Origin: Cellulomonas soli
Lineage (GTDB): Bacteria; Actinomycetota; Actinomycetes; Actinomycetales; Cellulomonadaceae
DNA length: 64,000 bases
NCBI RefSeq assembly: GCF_013409305.1
Contig: NZ_JACBZJ010000001.1
Coordinates: 1,612,001 to 1,676,000, forward strand
Direction of reading: 5' to 3'
This document shows positions 8,433-16,408 of the stretch, in pieces. The translations under genes and the position numbers were made by a program. Every line of letters starts with the position of its first letter. Position 1 is the stretch's first letter. The notes below the pieces were generated by a model. The model had not been told where the DNA came from, did not search any database, and saw only the letters and a list, made by a program, of their open reading frames with translations.

Positions 8433-8496
8433 GTCCGCGACGGGCCGTCCGCGGATGCAGGGGACCTGCACGGGCGCCCGCGAGGGGGGTGGTCCC

Positions 8497-9093
8497 ATGT
8501 CGGACGCGCTGACCGCGGACGTCGCCGGCACGTTGCGCCGGCTCTGGTGGCTGGCTGTGCTGCGCGGTGCCGTGCTGGTCGTCCTGGGGCTGCTGCTGCT
8601 GGTCGAGCCGTTGGGCACCGTCAAGGGGCTCGTCTGGCTGTTCGGGGCGTTCGCGGTGCTCGACGGCCTGCTGGCACTCGCGCAGGGCATCGCGTACCGG
8701 CACGACCCGGCCTCGCGGTGGCGCATCGTGCAGGGCCTGGTCGGCATCGCCTTCGGTGTCGTCCTGATGGTCTGGCCGGCGCCCACCGCGACCGTGGTCT
8801 TCTACCTGCTGGCGTTCTGGGTCATGCTGCTCGGCCTGATCGCGGTCGTCGGGGCGTTCGTGCTGCACCACGCCGGGGACGCCGGCTGGACGTTCGCCCT
8901 GACCTTCGGGCTGATCGGCTTCTTCATCGGCCTGGTCGCGGTGATGCACCCGCAGACCACGGTGTCGGTCATCGCGATCCTGTACGGCCTGTTCGCCCTG
9001 GTGGCGGGCATCGTGCTGGTGGTCAGCGGCTTCGCGACCCGGTCGGTGGCCAGGCAGCTGGAGCACGCCTCGGCGCGGGTCGTCGAGCTGTAG
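8497..9093 (+). CDS. HdeD-family membrane protein (DUF308)
   Basis: A 198-residue protein with six closely spaced transmembrane helices arranged as repeated pairs, starting with WLAVLRGAVLVVLGLLLL and ending with a short basic cytoplasmic tail. Length, helix pattern and the GLVWLFGAFAVLDG segment fit the HdeD/DUF308 family. That family is linked to acid resistance in Escherichia coli but is of unknown role in actinobacteria. ATG 8497 has GAGGGGGG upstream. It is monocistronic and faces the CPBP protease gene tail to tail. The family call is good; acid resistance here is not supported by context. Confidence 0.85.
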   Translation: MSDALTADVAGTLRRLWWLAVLRGAVLVVLGLLLLVEPLGTVKGLVWLFGAFAVLDGLLALAQGIAYRHDPASRWRIVQGLVGIAFGVVLMVWPAPTATVVFYLLAFWVMLLGLIAVVGAFVLHHAGDAGWTFALTFGLIGFFIGLVAVMHPQTTVSVIAILYGLFALVAGIVLVVSGFATRSVARQLEHASARVVEL

Positions 9094-9130
9094 GACGGAT
9101 CGCGGCGCGCAGCCTCGGCCGAGGCCGGTC

Positions 9131-9928
9131 TCAGCTGAGGCCCAGCGCGCCGCGCACGTCCGCCGGGATGAGCGCGTAGCCCACGAACACGACGACGTCC
9201 ATGATCGTGTGCGCCACCACGAGCGGCATGACCCGGCGTCGGCGCCGGTAGTACTCGGCGAACACGACGCCCATGACCGCGTTGCCGAGGAACGCGCCCC
9301 ACCCTTGGTACAGGTGGTACGAGCCGCGCAGCAGCGCACTGGTCACGACGATCGCCGGGGCGCTCCACCGCAGCTCACGCAGCCGCTCCATGAGGTAGCC
9401 GACTGCGACGACCTCCTCGAGCAGGGCGTTCTGCAGCGCCGACAGGATGAGCACGGGGATGGTCCACCACACCGCGTCGAGGCCCGCGGCCTGCACCTCG
9501 ACGGTGATGCCGAGCACCCGGCCGAGCGCGTACAGCCCCAGCCCGGGGATGCCGATGAGCGCGGCGAGACCGACACCCGTCAGCAGGTCCTTCCAGGGCT
9601 GCCGCCCGTCCAGCCCGATGCGACGCACGGCCGACCGTCCGTTCGCCGACAGCAGGTACAGCGCGAGGGCCACGGGCATCAGGGCGAACCCGATCGCGAG
9701 CAGCTGGTACGTCAGGTCGAGCAGCGGCCGGGGGGAGTAGCTCGGGTTGAGCGTCGTGCTCTGGTCCCCCAGCGGGGTCCCCTCGGTCAGCCGGGCGACG
9801 ATGTTCACCACCGCGTACACGCCCGACCGGCCGAGCGACAGACCGAGCACGATCCAGATCTCGGTGGTCAGCCGCCGCCGGACGGCCCGCTCACCGGGCG
9901 GCGGCGCGGTCGGGGCCGGGTGCGTCAT
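9131..9928 (-). CDS. CPBP-family intramembrane protease (CAAX-like)
   Basis: A 265-residue protein with about seven transmembrane helices. The CPBP/Abi catalytic residues are recognisable: a glutamate pair in LLEEVVAVGYL, a first histidine in RGSYHLYQG and a second in AHTIMDVVVF. The usual EExxxR motif is changed here: the arginine position falls in AVGY, and an Arg occurs only later in MERLREL. Activity is therefore likely but not certain. Members are membrane-embedded glutamic endopeptidases, some of which process prenylated or bacteriocin-related substrates. No such partner gene is adjacent. Start ATG 9928 gives a short proline-rich cytoplasmic tail. Confidence 0.85.
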   Translation of the reverse strand: MTHPAPTAPPPGERAVRRRLTTEIWIVLGLSLGRSGVYAVVNIVARLTEGTPLGDQSTTLNPSYSPRPLLDLTYQLLAIGFALMPVALALYLLSANGRSAVRRIGLDGRQPWKDLLTGVGLAALIGIPGLGLYALGRVLGITVEVQAAGLDAVWWTIPVLILSALQNALLEEVVAVGYLMERLRELRWSAPAIVVTSALLRGSYHLYQGWGAFLGNAVMGVVFAEYYRRRRRVMPLVVAHTIMDVVVFVGYALIPADVRGALGLS

Positions 9929-9973
9929 GGGGGCAGCGTAGGCGGCCGGCCTGGACGGATGCCGAGCGGGCGT

Positions 9974-10016
9974 GCGGGCAGGGTCCTGTGCCGGGCTGCC
10001 CGCGTGCCCCTACCGT
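9974..10016 (+). promoter_or_regulatory. Inverted repeat and -10 element before the ABC operon
   Basis: GCGGGCAG and CTGCCCGC form an eight-base inverted repeat (9974-10003) just before a TACCGT -10 hexamer (10011-10016). The placement over the -35 region would suit a repressor operator. Confidence 0.4.
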
Positions 10017-10074
10017 GGGGGCCGTCGCGTGGGACGAACCCGGCGTCAGCTACGAGCAGGGCGAGGGTGAGCCG

Positions 10075-11016
10075 ATGGGGCCTGTGCTGGAGGTCCGGGG
10101 GGTGACGCGCCGGTTCGGCGCCGTCACGGCGCTGGACGACGTGTCCCTCGACGTCGGCGACGGTGAGCTCGTCGGCCTCCTCGGCCCGAACGGTGCGGGC
10201 AAGACGACCCTGCTCAGCCTGGTCAGCGGGCTGCGGCGACCCGACTCCGGTGCGGTGCGCCTGTTCGGCGGCGACCCGCGCGACGCCGCGAACCGCTTGG
10301 CCCTGGGCACCACACCGCAGGACACGGGCCTTCCGGCGACCCTGACCGTCGGCGAGGTCGTCGACTTCGTCGCCGGCCACTACCCGACGCCCATGACCCG
10401 GTCGGAGGCGCTGGCCCGGTTCGGCCTGGAGGACCTGGTGCGGCGGCAGACGGGCGGCCTGTCGGGCGGGCAACGCCGCCGACTCGCGGTCGCCCTCGCC
10501 CTGGTGGGCCGCCCTCGTCTGGTGCTGCTCGACGAGCCGACGACCGGGCTCGACGTCGAGGCCCGTCACCTCCTGTGGGACGCGTTGCGGGAGTACCACG
10601 CCGACGGGGCGACGGTGCTGCTGACCAGCCACTACCTGGAGGAGATCGAGGCGCTCGCCCAGCGGGTCGTCGTCATGGGCGGCGGTCGGGTGCTCGCGGA
10701 CGACTCGCTGCCGGCCGTGCTGGACCTCGTCTCGGTGCGCCGCGTCTCGTTCACCACCCCGGGAGCCGGCCCGACCACGCCCGGCACGGAACGGCAGGCG
10801 CTCACGGCCCTGCCCGGCGCGCACGGGCTGCACGACGCCCAGGTGCTCGACGACGGCTCGACCCGCTGGACGATGCTCGCCTCGGACGCCGACGTGCTCG
10901 TGCGCGCCCTCGTCACGCACGACGTCGCGTTCCGCGAGCTGGAGGTGCGCGGAGCCTCGCTCGAGGAGGCGTTCCTCGCACTGACCCTCACCGACCCGCA
11001 GGAGACGGCCCGATGA
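10075..11016 (+). CDS. ABC transporter ATP-binding protein
   Basis: A 313-residue ABC ATPase of the DrrA/CcmA (ABC-2 exporter) type. Walker A is GPNGAGKTT near residue 42, the signature LSGGQRRRL near residue 130, Walker B LVLLDEPTTGLD, and the switch histidine is in LLTSHYLEE. The last 80 residues form the accessory domain usual in ABC-2 ATPases. ATG 10075 follows GCGAGGGTGA. Its stop overlaps the next gene's ATG (ATGA at 11013), so the two proteins are translationally coupled and form one exporter. The substrate is unknown; homologues move drugs, lipids or polysaccharides out of the cell. Confidence 0.95.
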   Translation: MGPVLEVRGVTRRFGAVTALDDVSLDVGDGELVGLLGPNGAGKTTLLSLVSGLRRPDSGAVRLFGGDPRDAANRLALGTTPQDTGLPATLTVGEVVDFVAGHYPTPMTRSEALARFGLEDLVRRQTGGLSGGQRRRLAVALALVGRPRLVLLDEPTTGLDVEARHLLWDALREYHADGATVLLTSHYLEEIEALAQRVVVMGGGRVLADDSLPAVLDLVSVRRVSFTTPGAGPTTPGTERQALTALPGAHGLHDAQVLDDGSTRWTMLASDADVLVRALVTHDVAFRELEVRGASLEEAFLALTLTDPQETAR

Positions 11017-11804
11017 CCGCGACGACGTCCCCCGTGGCCCGGCCGGGCGTGCGCCCGTGGTGGTCGCTCGCGCTGCTGCACACCCGCTACCAGTTCCTGG
11101 AGACCGTCCGGGTGCCGATCGCCGTGCTCGGCAACATGCTCTTCCCCGGGCTCGCCCTGGTGTTCTTCGTCGTGCCGCAGCGCGCGGTCGCCGACGACCC
11201 GCTGATGGCCACCGCCGCGGTCGCCCAGCTGGCGACCTTCGCCATCATGTCCTCGAGCCTGTTCTCGTTCGGCGTCGGCGTCGCCGAGGACCGCGCGCAG
11301 CCGTTCGACCCGTACGTGCGCACGTTGCCCGCCGGTGCGGGCCCGCGGCTCGTGGGCCGCGTCGTCAACGCCGTGCTCTGGGCCTACCTGGCCCTCGTGC
11401 CGCTCGTGCTCATCGGGTGGCTGCTCACCGCCGCGACCCTGACCCCGGCGCAGGCGGCGCTGTCCGTCGTCCTCGTGCCCGCGGTCGCCGTGCCGTTCCT
11501 GCTGCTCGGCCTGGCCATCGGCTACCGGCTCTCGTCCAAGGCGGCGATCGCGGTGGTGCAGTCCGTGCTGTTCCCGCTCGCGTTCGCCGGTGGGCTGTTC
11601 ATGCCGCCCGAGGCGTTCCCGGCATGGCTCGACGCGTTCTCGAAGCTGCTGCCCTCACGTGCGGCGCGCGACCTGGTCGTCCAGATGGTGACGGGCGAGC
11701 CGGCGTACGCGGGCGCGCTCGCGGTGCTGCTCGGCTGGACGCTGGTGTTCGGCGTGCTCGCGGTGCTGGCCTACCGGCGCGACGAGGGCCGCCGCTTCCA
11801 CTGA
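11013..11804 (+). CDS. ABC-2 type transporter permease
   Basis: A 263-residue membrane protein with six predicted helices, the usual number for an ABC-2 permease. The family's conserved central segment (VQSVLFPLAFAGGLFMPPEAFP, around residues 180-201) and a short amphipathic entry helix (HTRYQFLETVRVPIAVLGN) are present. ATG 11013 overlaps the ATPase stop. The pair would form a homodimeric permease with two ATPases. The gene is convergent with copA, whose stop lies only 21 bases away. Confidence 0.93.
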   Translation: MTATTSPVARPGVRPWWSLALLHTRYQFLETVRVPIAVLGNMLFPGLALVFFVVPQRAVADDPLMATAAVAQLATFAIMSSSLFSFGVGVAEDRAQPFDPYVRTLPAGAGPRLVGRVVNAVLWAYLALVPLVLIGWLLTAATLTPAQAALSVVLVPAVAVPFLLLGLAIGYRLSSKAAIAVVQSVLFPLAFAGGLFMPPEAFPAWLDAFSKLLPSRAARDLVVQMVTGEPAYAGALAVLLGWTLVFGVLAVLAYRRDEGRRFH

Positions 11805-11825
11805 CGGGTCGCGGCGGCCCCGGGG

Positions 11826-14390
11826 TCAGGCGAAGCGGCGCAGGCGCAGCGAGTTCGTCACGACGAGCACCGAGGAGAACGCCATCGCCGCGCCCGCGAT
11901 CATCGGGTTGAGCAGGCCGAGGGCGGCCAGCGGGACCGCCGCGACGTTGTACGCGAACGCCCAGAAGAGGTTCTGCTGGATCACCGTCAGCGTCCGCCGG
12001 GACAGCCGGATCGCCTGACCGGCCGAGCGCAGGTCGCCGCGCACGAGCGTCACGTCGGAGGCCTCGATGGCCACGTCGGTGCCCGTGCCCATCGCCAGGC
12101 CGAGGTCCGCGGTGGCCAGGGCCGCGGCGTCGTTCACGCCGTCACCGACCATCGCCACCCGCGCGCCTCCGGCCTGCAGCCGCTCGACGACGTGCACCTT
12201 GTCGGCGGGCAGCACCTGGGCGATGACGTCCTCGTCGGCGATGCCGACCACCCGGGCAGCGGCCAGCGCCGCACCGGGGTTGTCGCCGGTGAGGAGCACC
12301 GGGCGCAGGCCGAGCCCGCGCAGCTCGGCGACCGCCTGGGCGGAGCTGGCCTTGACCGGGTCGCGCAGCACGAGCACGCCGCGGGCGGCACCGTCCCACG
12401 CGACCATGACCGCGGTCGCGCCGTCGGCCTCGGCCGCGTCGAACCGCTCCTGCAGCGCGTCCGTGCCGACCTCCTGCGCGGTCAGCCAGGTCGGGCGGCC
12501 GACGAGCACGCGACGGGACAGCCCGAGCCCGGAGTGCGCGGCCCGGACCACACCGGTGACGCCGTGGCCGGCGGCGGCGTGGAAGTCGTGCACCTGGTCG
12601 GAGCCGATGACGACGCCGTCGCCGCCGACCTGCACCTCGCCGGTGAGGGCGGGCGCCTCGGCCTCGGCGGCGTCGGCGATCGCGCGGGCGATCGGGTGCT
12701 CCGCGAGCCGCTCGACGGCCCCGGCGAGCCGGAGCACCTCGTCACGGTCCTCGCCGGGGGCGACGAGCACGTCGACGAGCGCCATGCGGCCCTCGGTCAC
12801 GGTGCCGGTCTTGTCGAGCACGACGGTGTCGACGCGACGGGTCTGCTCGAGGATCTCCGGGCCCTTGATGAGGATGCCGAGCTGGGCGCCGCGGCCGGTG
12901 CCGACCAGCAGCGCGGTCGGCGTGGCCAGGCCGAGGGCGCAGGGGCACGCGATGATCAGCACGGCGACGGCGGCCGTGAACGCGGCCTGCGCGCCACCGC
13001 CGGTCAGCAGCCAGACGGCCAGGGTGCCGGCGGCCAGCACCAGCACGACGGGCACGAACACGGCCGAGATCCGGTCGGCGAGCCGCTGCACGGGCGCCTT
13101 GCCGGTCTGCGCGGCGGCGACGAGCCGACCGATCTGCGCCAGCCGGGTCTCCTCGCCGACGCGCGTGGCCCGCACGACCAGGTGGCCGGAGGCGTTGATC
13201 GTCGCGCCGGTCACGTCGTCCCCGGGACCGACGTCGACCGGGACGGGCTCGCCGGTGAGCAGCGAGGTGTCGATCGCGCTGGTGCCCTCGACGACGACGC
13301 CGTCGGTGGCGACCTTCTCGCCCGGCCGCACGGTGAACAGGTCGCCGACGGTCAGCCGGTCGACGGCGATGCGCTGCTCGGTGCGGACGCCGTCCGGTCC
13401 GGTGACCAGCACGGACACGTCCTTGGCACCCAGGTCGAGCAGGGCGCGCAGGGCGTCGCCGGCGCGGCGGCGGGAGCGGTGCTCGGCGTACCGGCCCGCA
13501 AGAAGGAACGTCGTGACGATCGCCGCGACCTCGAAGTACAGCTCGGGCACGGCCTCCATGTGCCCGCTCGTGGCGGCGGGCCACAGCGAGGGGGTCATGG
13601 TCATGCCGATCTCGCCGGCGCCGCCGAGCAGGAGCGCCCACAGCGACCAGCCGGTCGCCGCGACGATGCCGATCGACACGAGGGTGTCCATGGTCGACGC
13701 GCCGTGCCGGGCCGCCTTCGCCGCCGCGCGGTGGAACGGCCACGCGGCCCACGTCGCCACGGGCAGGGCGAGCGCGGCGACGACCCACTGCCAGCCGGAG
13801 AACTGCAGGGCCGGGATCATCGACAGCGCCAGCACGGGCAGGCTGAGCACGGCCGCGACGCGCAGCCGGCGACGCAGGTCGGTGCCGCGGGCGTCGGTCG
13901 GTGCCGAGGTGTCCTCGTCCTCGGTCATTTCGTGGCCGGGGGCCATCGTGTGCCCGGACAGGGCGTGCTCGACCGCATCGTGCCCTGCCTCGTGGCCGCT
14001 GTGCTGCGCGGCCGCGGTCGCGTCGCCTCCGGCGGGGGTCCCCGGGTGGTGGTGCCCGGCGTGCGGGTCCGCCGCGGGTGCGGTGCGGGCGGACGGCGAG
14101 GCGACCTTGAGCACGCGGGCGTCGTACCCGGCCGAACGGACCGCGGCGACGAGCGCCTCGGGGTCGGCCGGGGCGCCGTCGCCCTCGGGTGCGTGCAGCT
14201 CGACGTGGGCGGACTCCAGCGCCAGGTTCACCGTGGCGCTGGCGCCGGGCACCCGGTTGAGCTTCTTCTCGACCCGGGCCACGCACGAGGCGCAGGTCAT
14301 GCCCTCGACGGCCAGGTCGACCGTGACGAGGGGTGCCACGGGGACGGCGGGTGCCGTCTCCGTGCCCGGGTGGACGTGATCGGTGCTCAT
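11826..14390 (-). CDS. copA: Copper-exporting P1B-type ATPase
   Basis: An 854-residue P-type ATPase. One N-terminal heavy-metal-associated domain carries MTCASC (Cys33, Cys36). A histidine- and methionine-rich linker (about residues 118-165, with HAGHHHPG and GHTMAPGHEM) leads to eight transmembrane helices. The transport CPC motif (ACPCALG near residue 482) marks a Cu(+) pump. The phosphorylation site DKTGT is near residue 525, followed by the P1B signature HP in AEHPIA and the hinge GDGVNDAAA near 750. It moves Cu(+) out of the cytoplasm using ATP. It is the last gene of csoR-copZ-copA on the minus strand. The long His-rich linker is a likely extra metal-buffering segment. Confidence 0.97.
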   Translation of the reverse strand: MSTDHVHPGTETAPAVPVAPLVTVDLAVEGMTCASCVARVEKKLNRVPGASATVNLALESAHVELHAPEGDGAPADPEALVAAVRSAGYDARVLKVASPSARTAPAADPHAGHHHPGTPAGGDATAAAQHSGHEAGHDAVEHALSGHTMAPGHEMTEDEDTSAPTDARGTDLRRRLRVAAVLSLPVLALSMIPALQFSGWQWVVAALALPVATWAAWPFHRAAAKAARHGASTMDTLVSIGIVAATGWSLWALLLGGAGEIGMTMTPSLWPAATSGHMEAVPELYFEVAAIVTTFLLAGRYAEHRSRRRAGDALRALLDLGAKDVSVLVTGPDGVRTEQRIAVDRLTVGDLFTVRPGEKVATDGVVVEGTSAIDTSLLTGEPVPVDVGPGDDVTGATINASGHLVVRATRVGEETRLAQIGRLVAAAQTGKAPVQRLADRISAVFVPVVLVLAAGTLAVWLLTGGGAQAAFTAAVAVLIIACPCALGLATPTALLVGTGRGAQLGILIKGPEILEQTRRVDTVVLDKTGTVTEGRMALVDVLVAPGEDRDEVLRLAGAVERLAEHPIARAIADAAEAEAPALTGEVQVGGDGVVIGSDQVHDFHAAAGHGVTGVVRAAHSGLGLSRRVLVGRPTWLTAQEVGTDALQERFDAAEADGATAVMVAWDGAARGVLVLRDPVKASSAQAVAELRGLGLRPVLLTGDNPGAALAAARVVGIADEDVIAQVLPADKVHVVERLQAGGARVAMVGDGVNDAAALATADLGLAMGTGTDVAIEASDVTLVRGDLRSAGQAIRLSRRTLTVIQQNLFWAFAYNVAAVPLAALGLLNPMIAGAAMAFSSVLVVTNSLRLRRFA

Positions 14391-14423
14391 GGGTGCTCCC
14401 AGCGAGGTGTGCGGGTCGTGCGG

Positions 14424-14657
14424 TCAGAGCAGCGAGCGGGGCGGGGTGATCGCGTAGCCGGCCTCGATGACGGCGGCCGCGACGGCCTCGTCGGCCAGCG
14501 GGCCCTCGCTCGTCACCACGACGGGGGACGAGCCGCCGGTGACGAGCTCGACCTTGACGTCGGTGACGCCGGGCAGGGCCGTGAGCTCGGAGGTGACGGA
14601 GCCGACGCAGTGGCCGCAGGTCATGCCGTCGACGGTGAAGGTGGTGGTCTGGCTCAT
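14424..14657 (-). CDS. copZ: Copper chaperone, heavy-metal-associated domain
   Basis: A 77-residue single HMA domain with the metal site MTCGHC near the N-terminus and a predicted beta-alpha-beta-beta-alpha-beta fold. It would carry cytoplasmic Cu(+) to CopA. The ATG at 14657 is chosen over an upstream in-frame start because it has AGGAGT eight bases before it and gives the usual CopZ length. It sits between csoR and copA on the same strand, with 33 bases to copA and 55 bases from csoR, consistent with one transcript under CsoR. Confidence 0.93.
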   Translation of the reverse strand: MSQTTTFTVDGMTCGHCVGSVTSELTALPGVTDVKVELVTGGSSPVVVTSEGPLADEAVAAAVIEAGYAITPPRSLL

Positions 14658-14712
14658 CGGTGACTCCTGTGCGTGGGTGGCTGGGTACTGGTGGTGCTGG
14701 TGGGTGCTGCGG

Positions 14713-14994
14713 TCAGCTGCGGACGAGCCGGGCGATGGCCTCGGACGCCTCACGGACCTTCTCGGCGCCCGCCTCGGGGGACTGCCGCGCGGCGTCGACC
14801 ACGCAGTGCCCGAGGTGGTCCTCGACGAGGCCGATGCTCACGGCCTGCAGCGCCTTGGTGACGGCGGCGATCTGGGTGAGGACGTCGATGCAGTACACGT
14901 CCTCGTCCACCATGCGCGCGATGCCGCGGACCTGTCCCTCGATGCGGCTGAGCCGCTTGAGGTAGTCGTCCTTGGCGCCGGTGTATCCGTGCAC
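14713..14994 (-). CDS. csoR: Copper-sensing transcriptional repressor CsoR
   Basis: A 93-residue all-helical repressor of the CsoR/RcnR family. The Cu(+) ligands are in place: Cys35 (DVYCIDVL) and the His60-x3-Cys64 pair (EDHLGHC), matching Cys36/His61/Cys65 of the Mycobacterium tuberculosis protein. The N-terminal basic helix (YLKRLSRIEGQVRGI) is the DNA-contact surface. GTG 14994 has GGGAGG upstream and gives the family's normal length; longer in-frame starts do not. It should repress its own operon with copZ and copA until Cu(+) binds. Confidence 0.95.
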   Translation of the reverse strand: MHGYTGAKDDYLKRLSRIEGQVRGIARMVDEDVYCIDVLTQIAAVTKALQAVSIGLVEDHLGHCVVDAARQSPEAGAEKVREASEAIARLVRS

Positions 14995-15034
14995 GGTTCC
15001 TCCCAGGGGTCCGTCGTCCGTCGAGACGTGCAAC

Positions 15035-15056
15035 AGGGTACCCCCCCAGGGTATTC
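15035..15056. promoter_or_regulatory. CsoR operator
   Basis: TACCCCCCCAGGGTA (15039-15053) is an inverted repeat of TACCC/GGGTA with a C-rich centre, the known style of CsoR boxes in actinobacteria. It lies 45 bases before the csoR start, over its likely promoter. Confidence 0.8.
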
Positions 15057-15336
15057 CGGGCTCGGGTCGACGAGCCTCGCCCGGCTCGGGTCGCAGTCCG
15101 CGACCGCACGTCCAGGATCTGGTCACCGCCTCGGATCTGCGGGAGAACCCCTGGTGGCGAGTTTCCACGCCTGACCAGGGGAAACCGTGACGCCAGTGTT
15201 CCAGGACGCTCGTCCACATGGCGAAACGTGAATCCACATGCTGGACGCACCGTTGAGGCGCAGTCGCTCCGCTCGGAATCATCCGGGCTCACGTCGTCGC
15301 GCACCCCGTCGCGGCACCCGGTCCCAGGTGGTCATC
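15057..15336. other. Divergent spacer csoR / TauE-family gene
   Basis: Within this otherwise unassigned stretch is a hairpin, 15148-15181: CCCCTGGT pairs with ACCAGGGG, and inside it GGCG pairs with CGCC. An overlapping alternative pairs GTTTCC (15161) with GGAAAC (15179). Neither is followed by a T run. The hairpin would be in the leader or promoter of the permease gene. Nothing else is recognisable. Confidence 0.45.
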
Positions 15337-16353
15337 GTGCGCACACTCGTCCTGCTGGCCCTCGTCGGCCTCGGTGCCCAGCTGGTCGACGGCGCCCTCG
15401 GCATGGCCTACGGCGTCACGTCCGCCACCCTGCTGCTCGCCATCGGCACCAACCCCGCCGCCGCCTCTGCCACCGTGCACCTCGCCGAGATCGGCACCAC
15501 GCTCGCCTCCGGCGTCTCGCACTGGCGGTTCGGCAACGTCGACTGGAAGGTCGTCGTCCGCGTCGGCGTCCCCGGCGCCGTCGGCGCGTTCGCCGGCGCG
15601 ACCGTGCTCTCACGCCTGTCGACCGACGCCGCCAAGCCCGTCATGTCGCTCATCCTGCTCGGCCTCGGCCTCTACCTGCTCGGCCGCTTCACGTTCCGCG
15701 GGCTGCGCACCGACCGCCTCGGCCAGCCGCTGCGCAAGCGGTTCCTCGGCCCGCTCGGCCTGGTCGCCGGGTTCGTCGACGCCACCGGGGGAGGCGGCTG
15801 GGGACCCGTCGGCACCCCCGCCCTGCTCGCCTCCGGCCGGCTCGAGCCCCGCAAGGTCATCGGCTCGATCGACACCAGCGAGTTCCTCGTCTCGCTCGCC
15901 GCCAGCCTCGGGTTCCTGCTCTCGCTCGGCTCGCAGGGCATCGACTTCGTGTGGGTCCTCGCGCTCCTCCTCGGCGGTGTCGTCGCAGCCCCGCTCGCCG
16001 CCTGGCTCGTCCGGCACGTGCCGCCGCGCGTCCTCGGCTCGGCCGTCGGTGGCGTCATCGTCCTCACCAACACCCGCACGCTGCTGCGCTCCGACTGGCT
16101 CGGCCAGGCCGACACCCCGACCGAGAGCCTCGTGCTCGGGGCGATCGCCATCGTCTGGGCCGCCGCCGTCACCTGGTCCGTGCGCGCCTACCGCGCCGAG
16201 CAGGCCGCGCTGCCCGCGGTCGGCGTGGACCGGTCGCACGCGGACGAGGCCCCCGCGTCGGCCCGGGGTGAGGCCGAGCCGGTCGGCGCCGGAGTGGGCA
16301 CCGCGGACGCCGCCGTCCTCGACCGCTCGCCGGTGGCCGGCTCGCACTCCTGA
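15337..16353 (+). CDS. Sulfite exporter TauE/SafE family permease
   Basis: A membrane protein of about 338 residues with roughly eight helices and the two half-repeats of the TauE/SafE (DUF81) family. Glycine-rich segments begin each repeat (LVDGALGMAYGVTSATLL and GFVDATGGGGWGPVGTP). Members export sulfite, sulfoacetate or related anions. The C-terminal 45 residues are hydrophilic, Ala/Glu-rich and probably disordered. The start is uncertain: GTG 15337, with AGGTGG just upstream, is preferred; GTG 15328 is possible. Sulfur genes are not adjacent, so the substrate is not supported by context. Confidence 0.85.
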   Translation: MRTLVLLALVGLGAQLVDGALGMAYGVTSATLLLAIGTNPAAASATVHLAEIGTTLASGVSHWRFGNVDWKVVVRVGVPGAVGAFAGATVLSRLSTDAAKPVMSLILLGLGLYLLGRFTFRGLRTDRLGQPLRKRFLGPLGLVAGFVDATGGGGWGPVGTPALLASGRLEPRKVIGSIDTSEFLVSLAASLGFLLSLGSQGIDFVWVLALLLGGVVAAPLAAWLVRHVPPRVLGSAVGGVIVLTNTRTLLRSDWLGQADTPTESLVLGAIAIVWAAAVTWSVRAYRAEQAALPAVGVDRSHADEAPASARGEAEPVGAGVGTADAAVLDRSPVAGSHS

Positions 16354-16367
16354 CCGGGAGCGAGGGA

Positions 16368-16388
16368 GACGTCCCTGACGGGGACGTC
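16368..16388. terminator. Bidirectional terminator
   Basis: GACGTCCC and GGGACGTC are separated by five bases, in the 55-bp spacer between the converging TauE-family and ABC exporter genes. Confidence 0.65.
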
Positions 16389-16408
16389 GAGCGTCCAGGA
16401 AGGGCCGC

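Noticed and set aside
12067..14663. Two long plus-strand frames (770 and 823 codons)
   Set aside because: They are antisense to copA and copZ, whose motifs are complete. Their composition is that of shadow frames.
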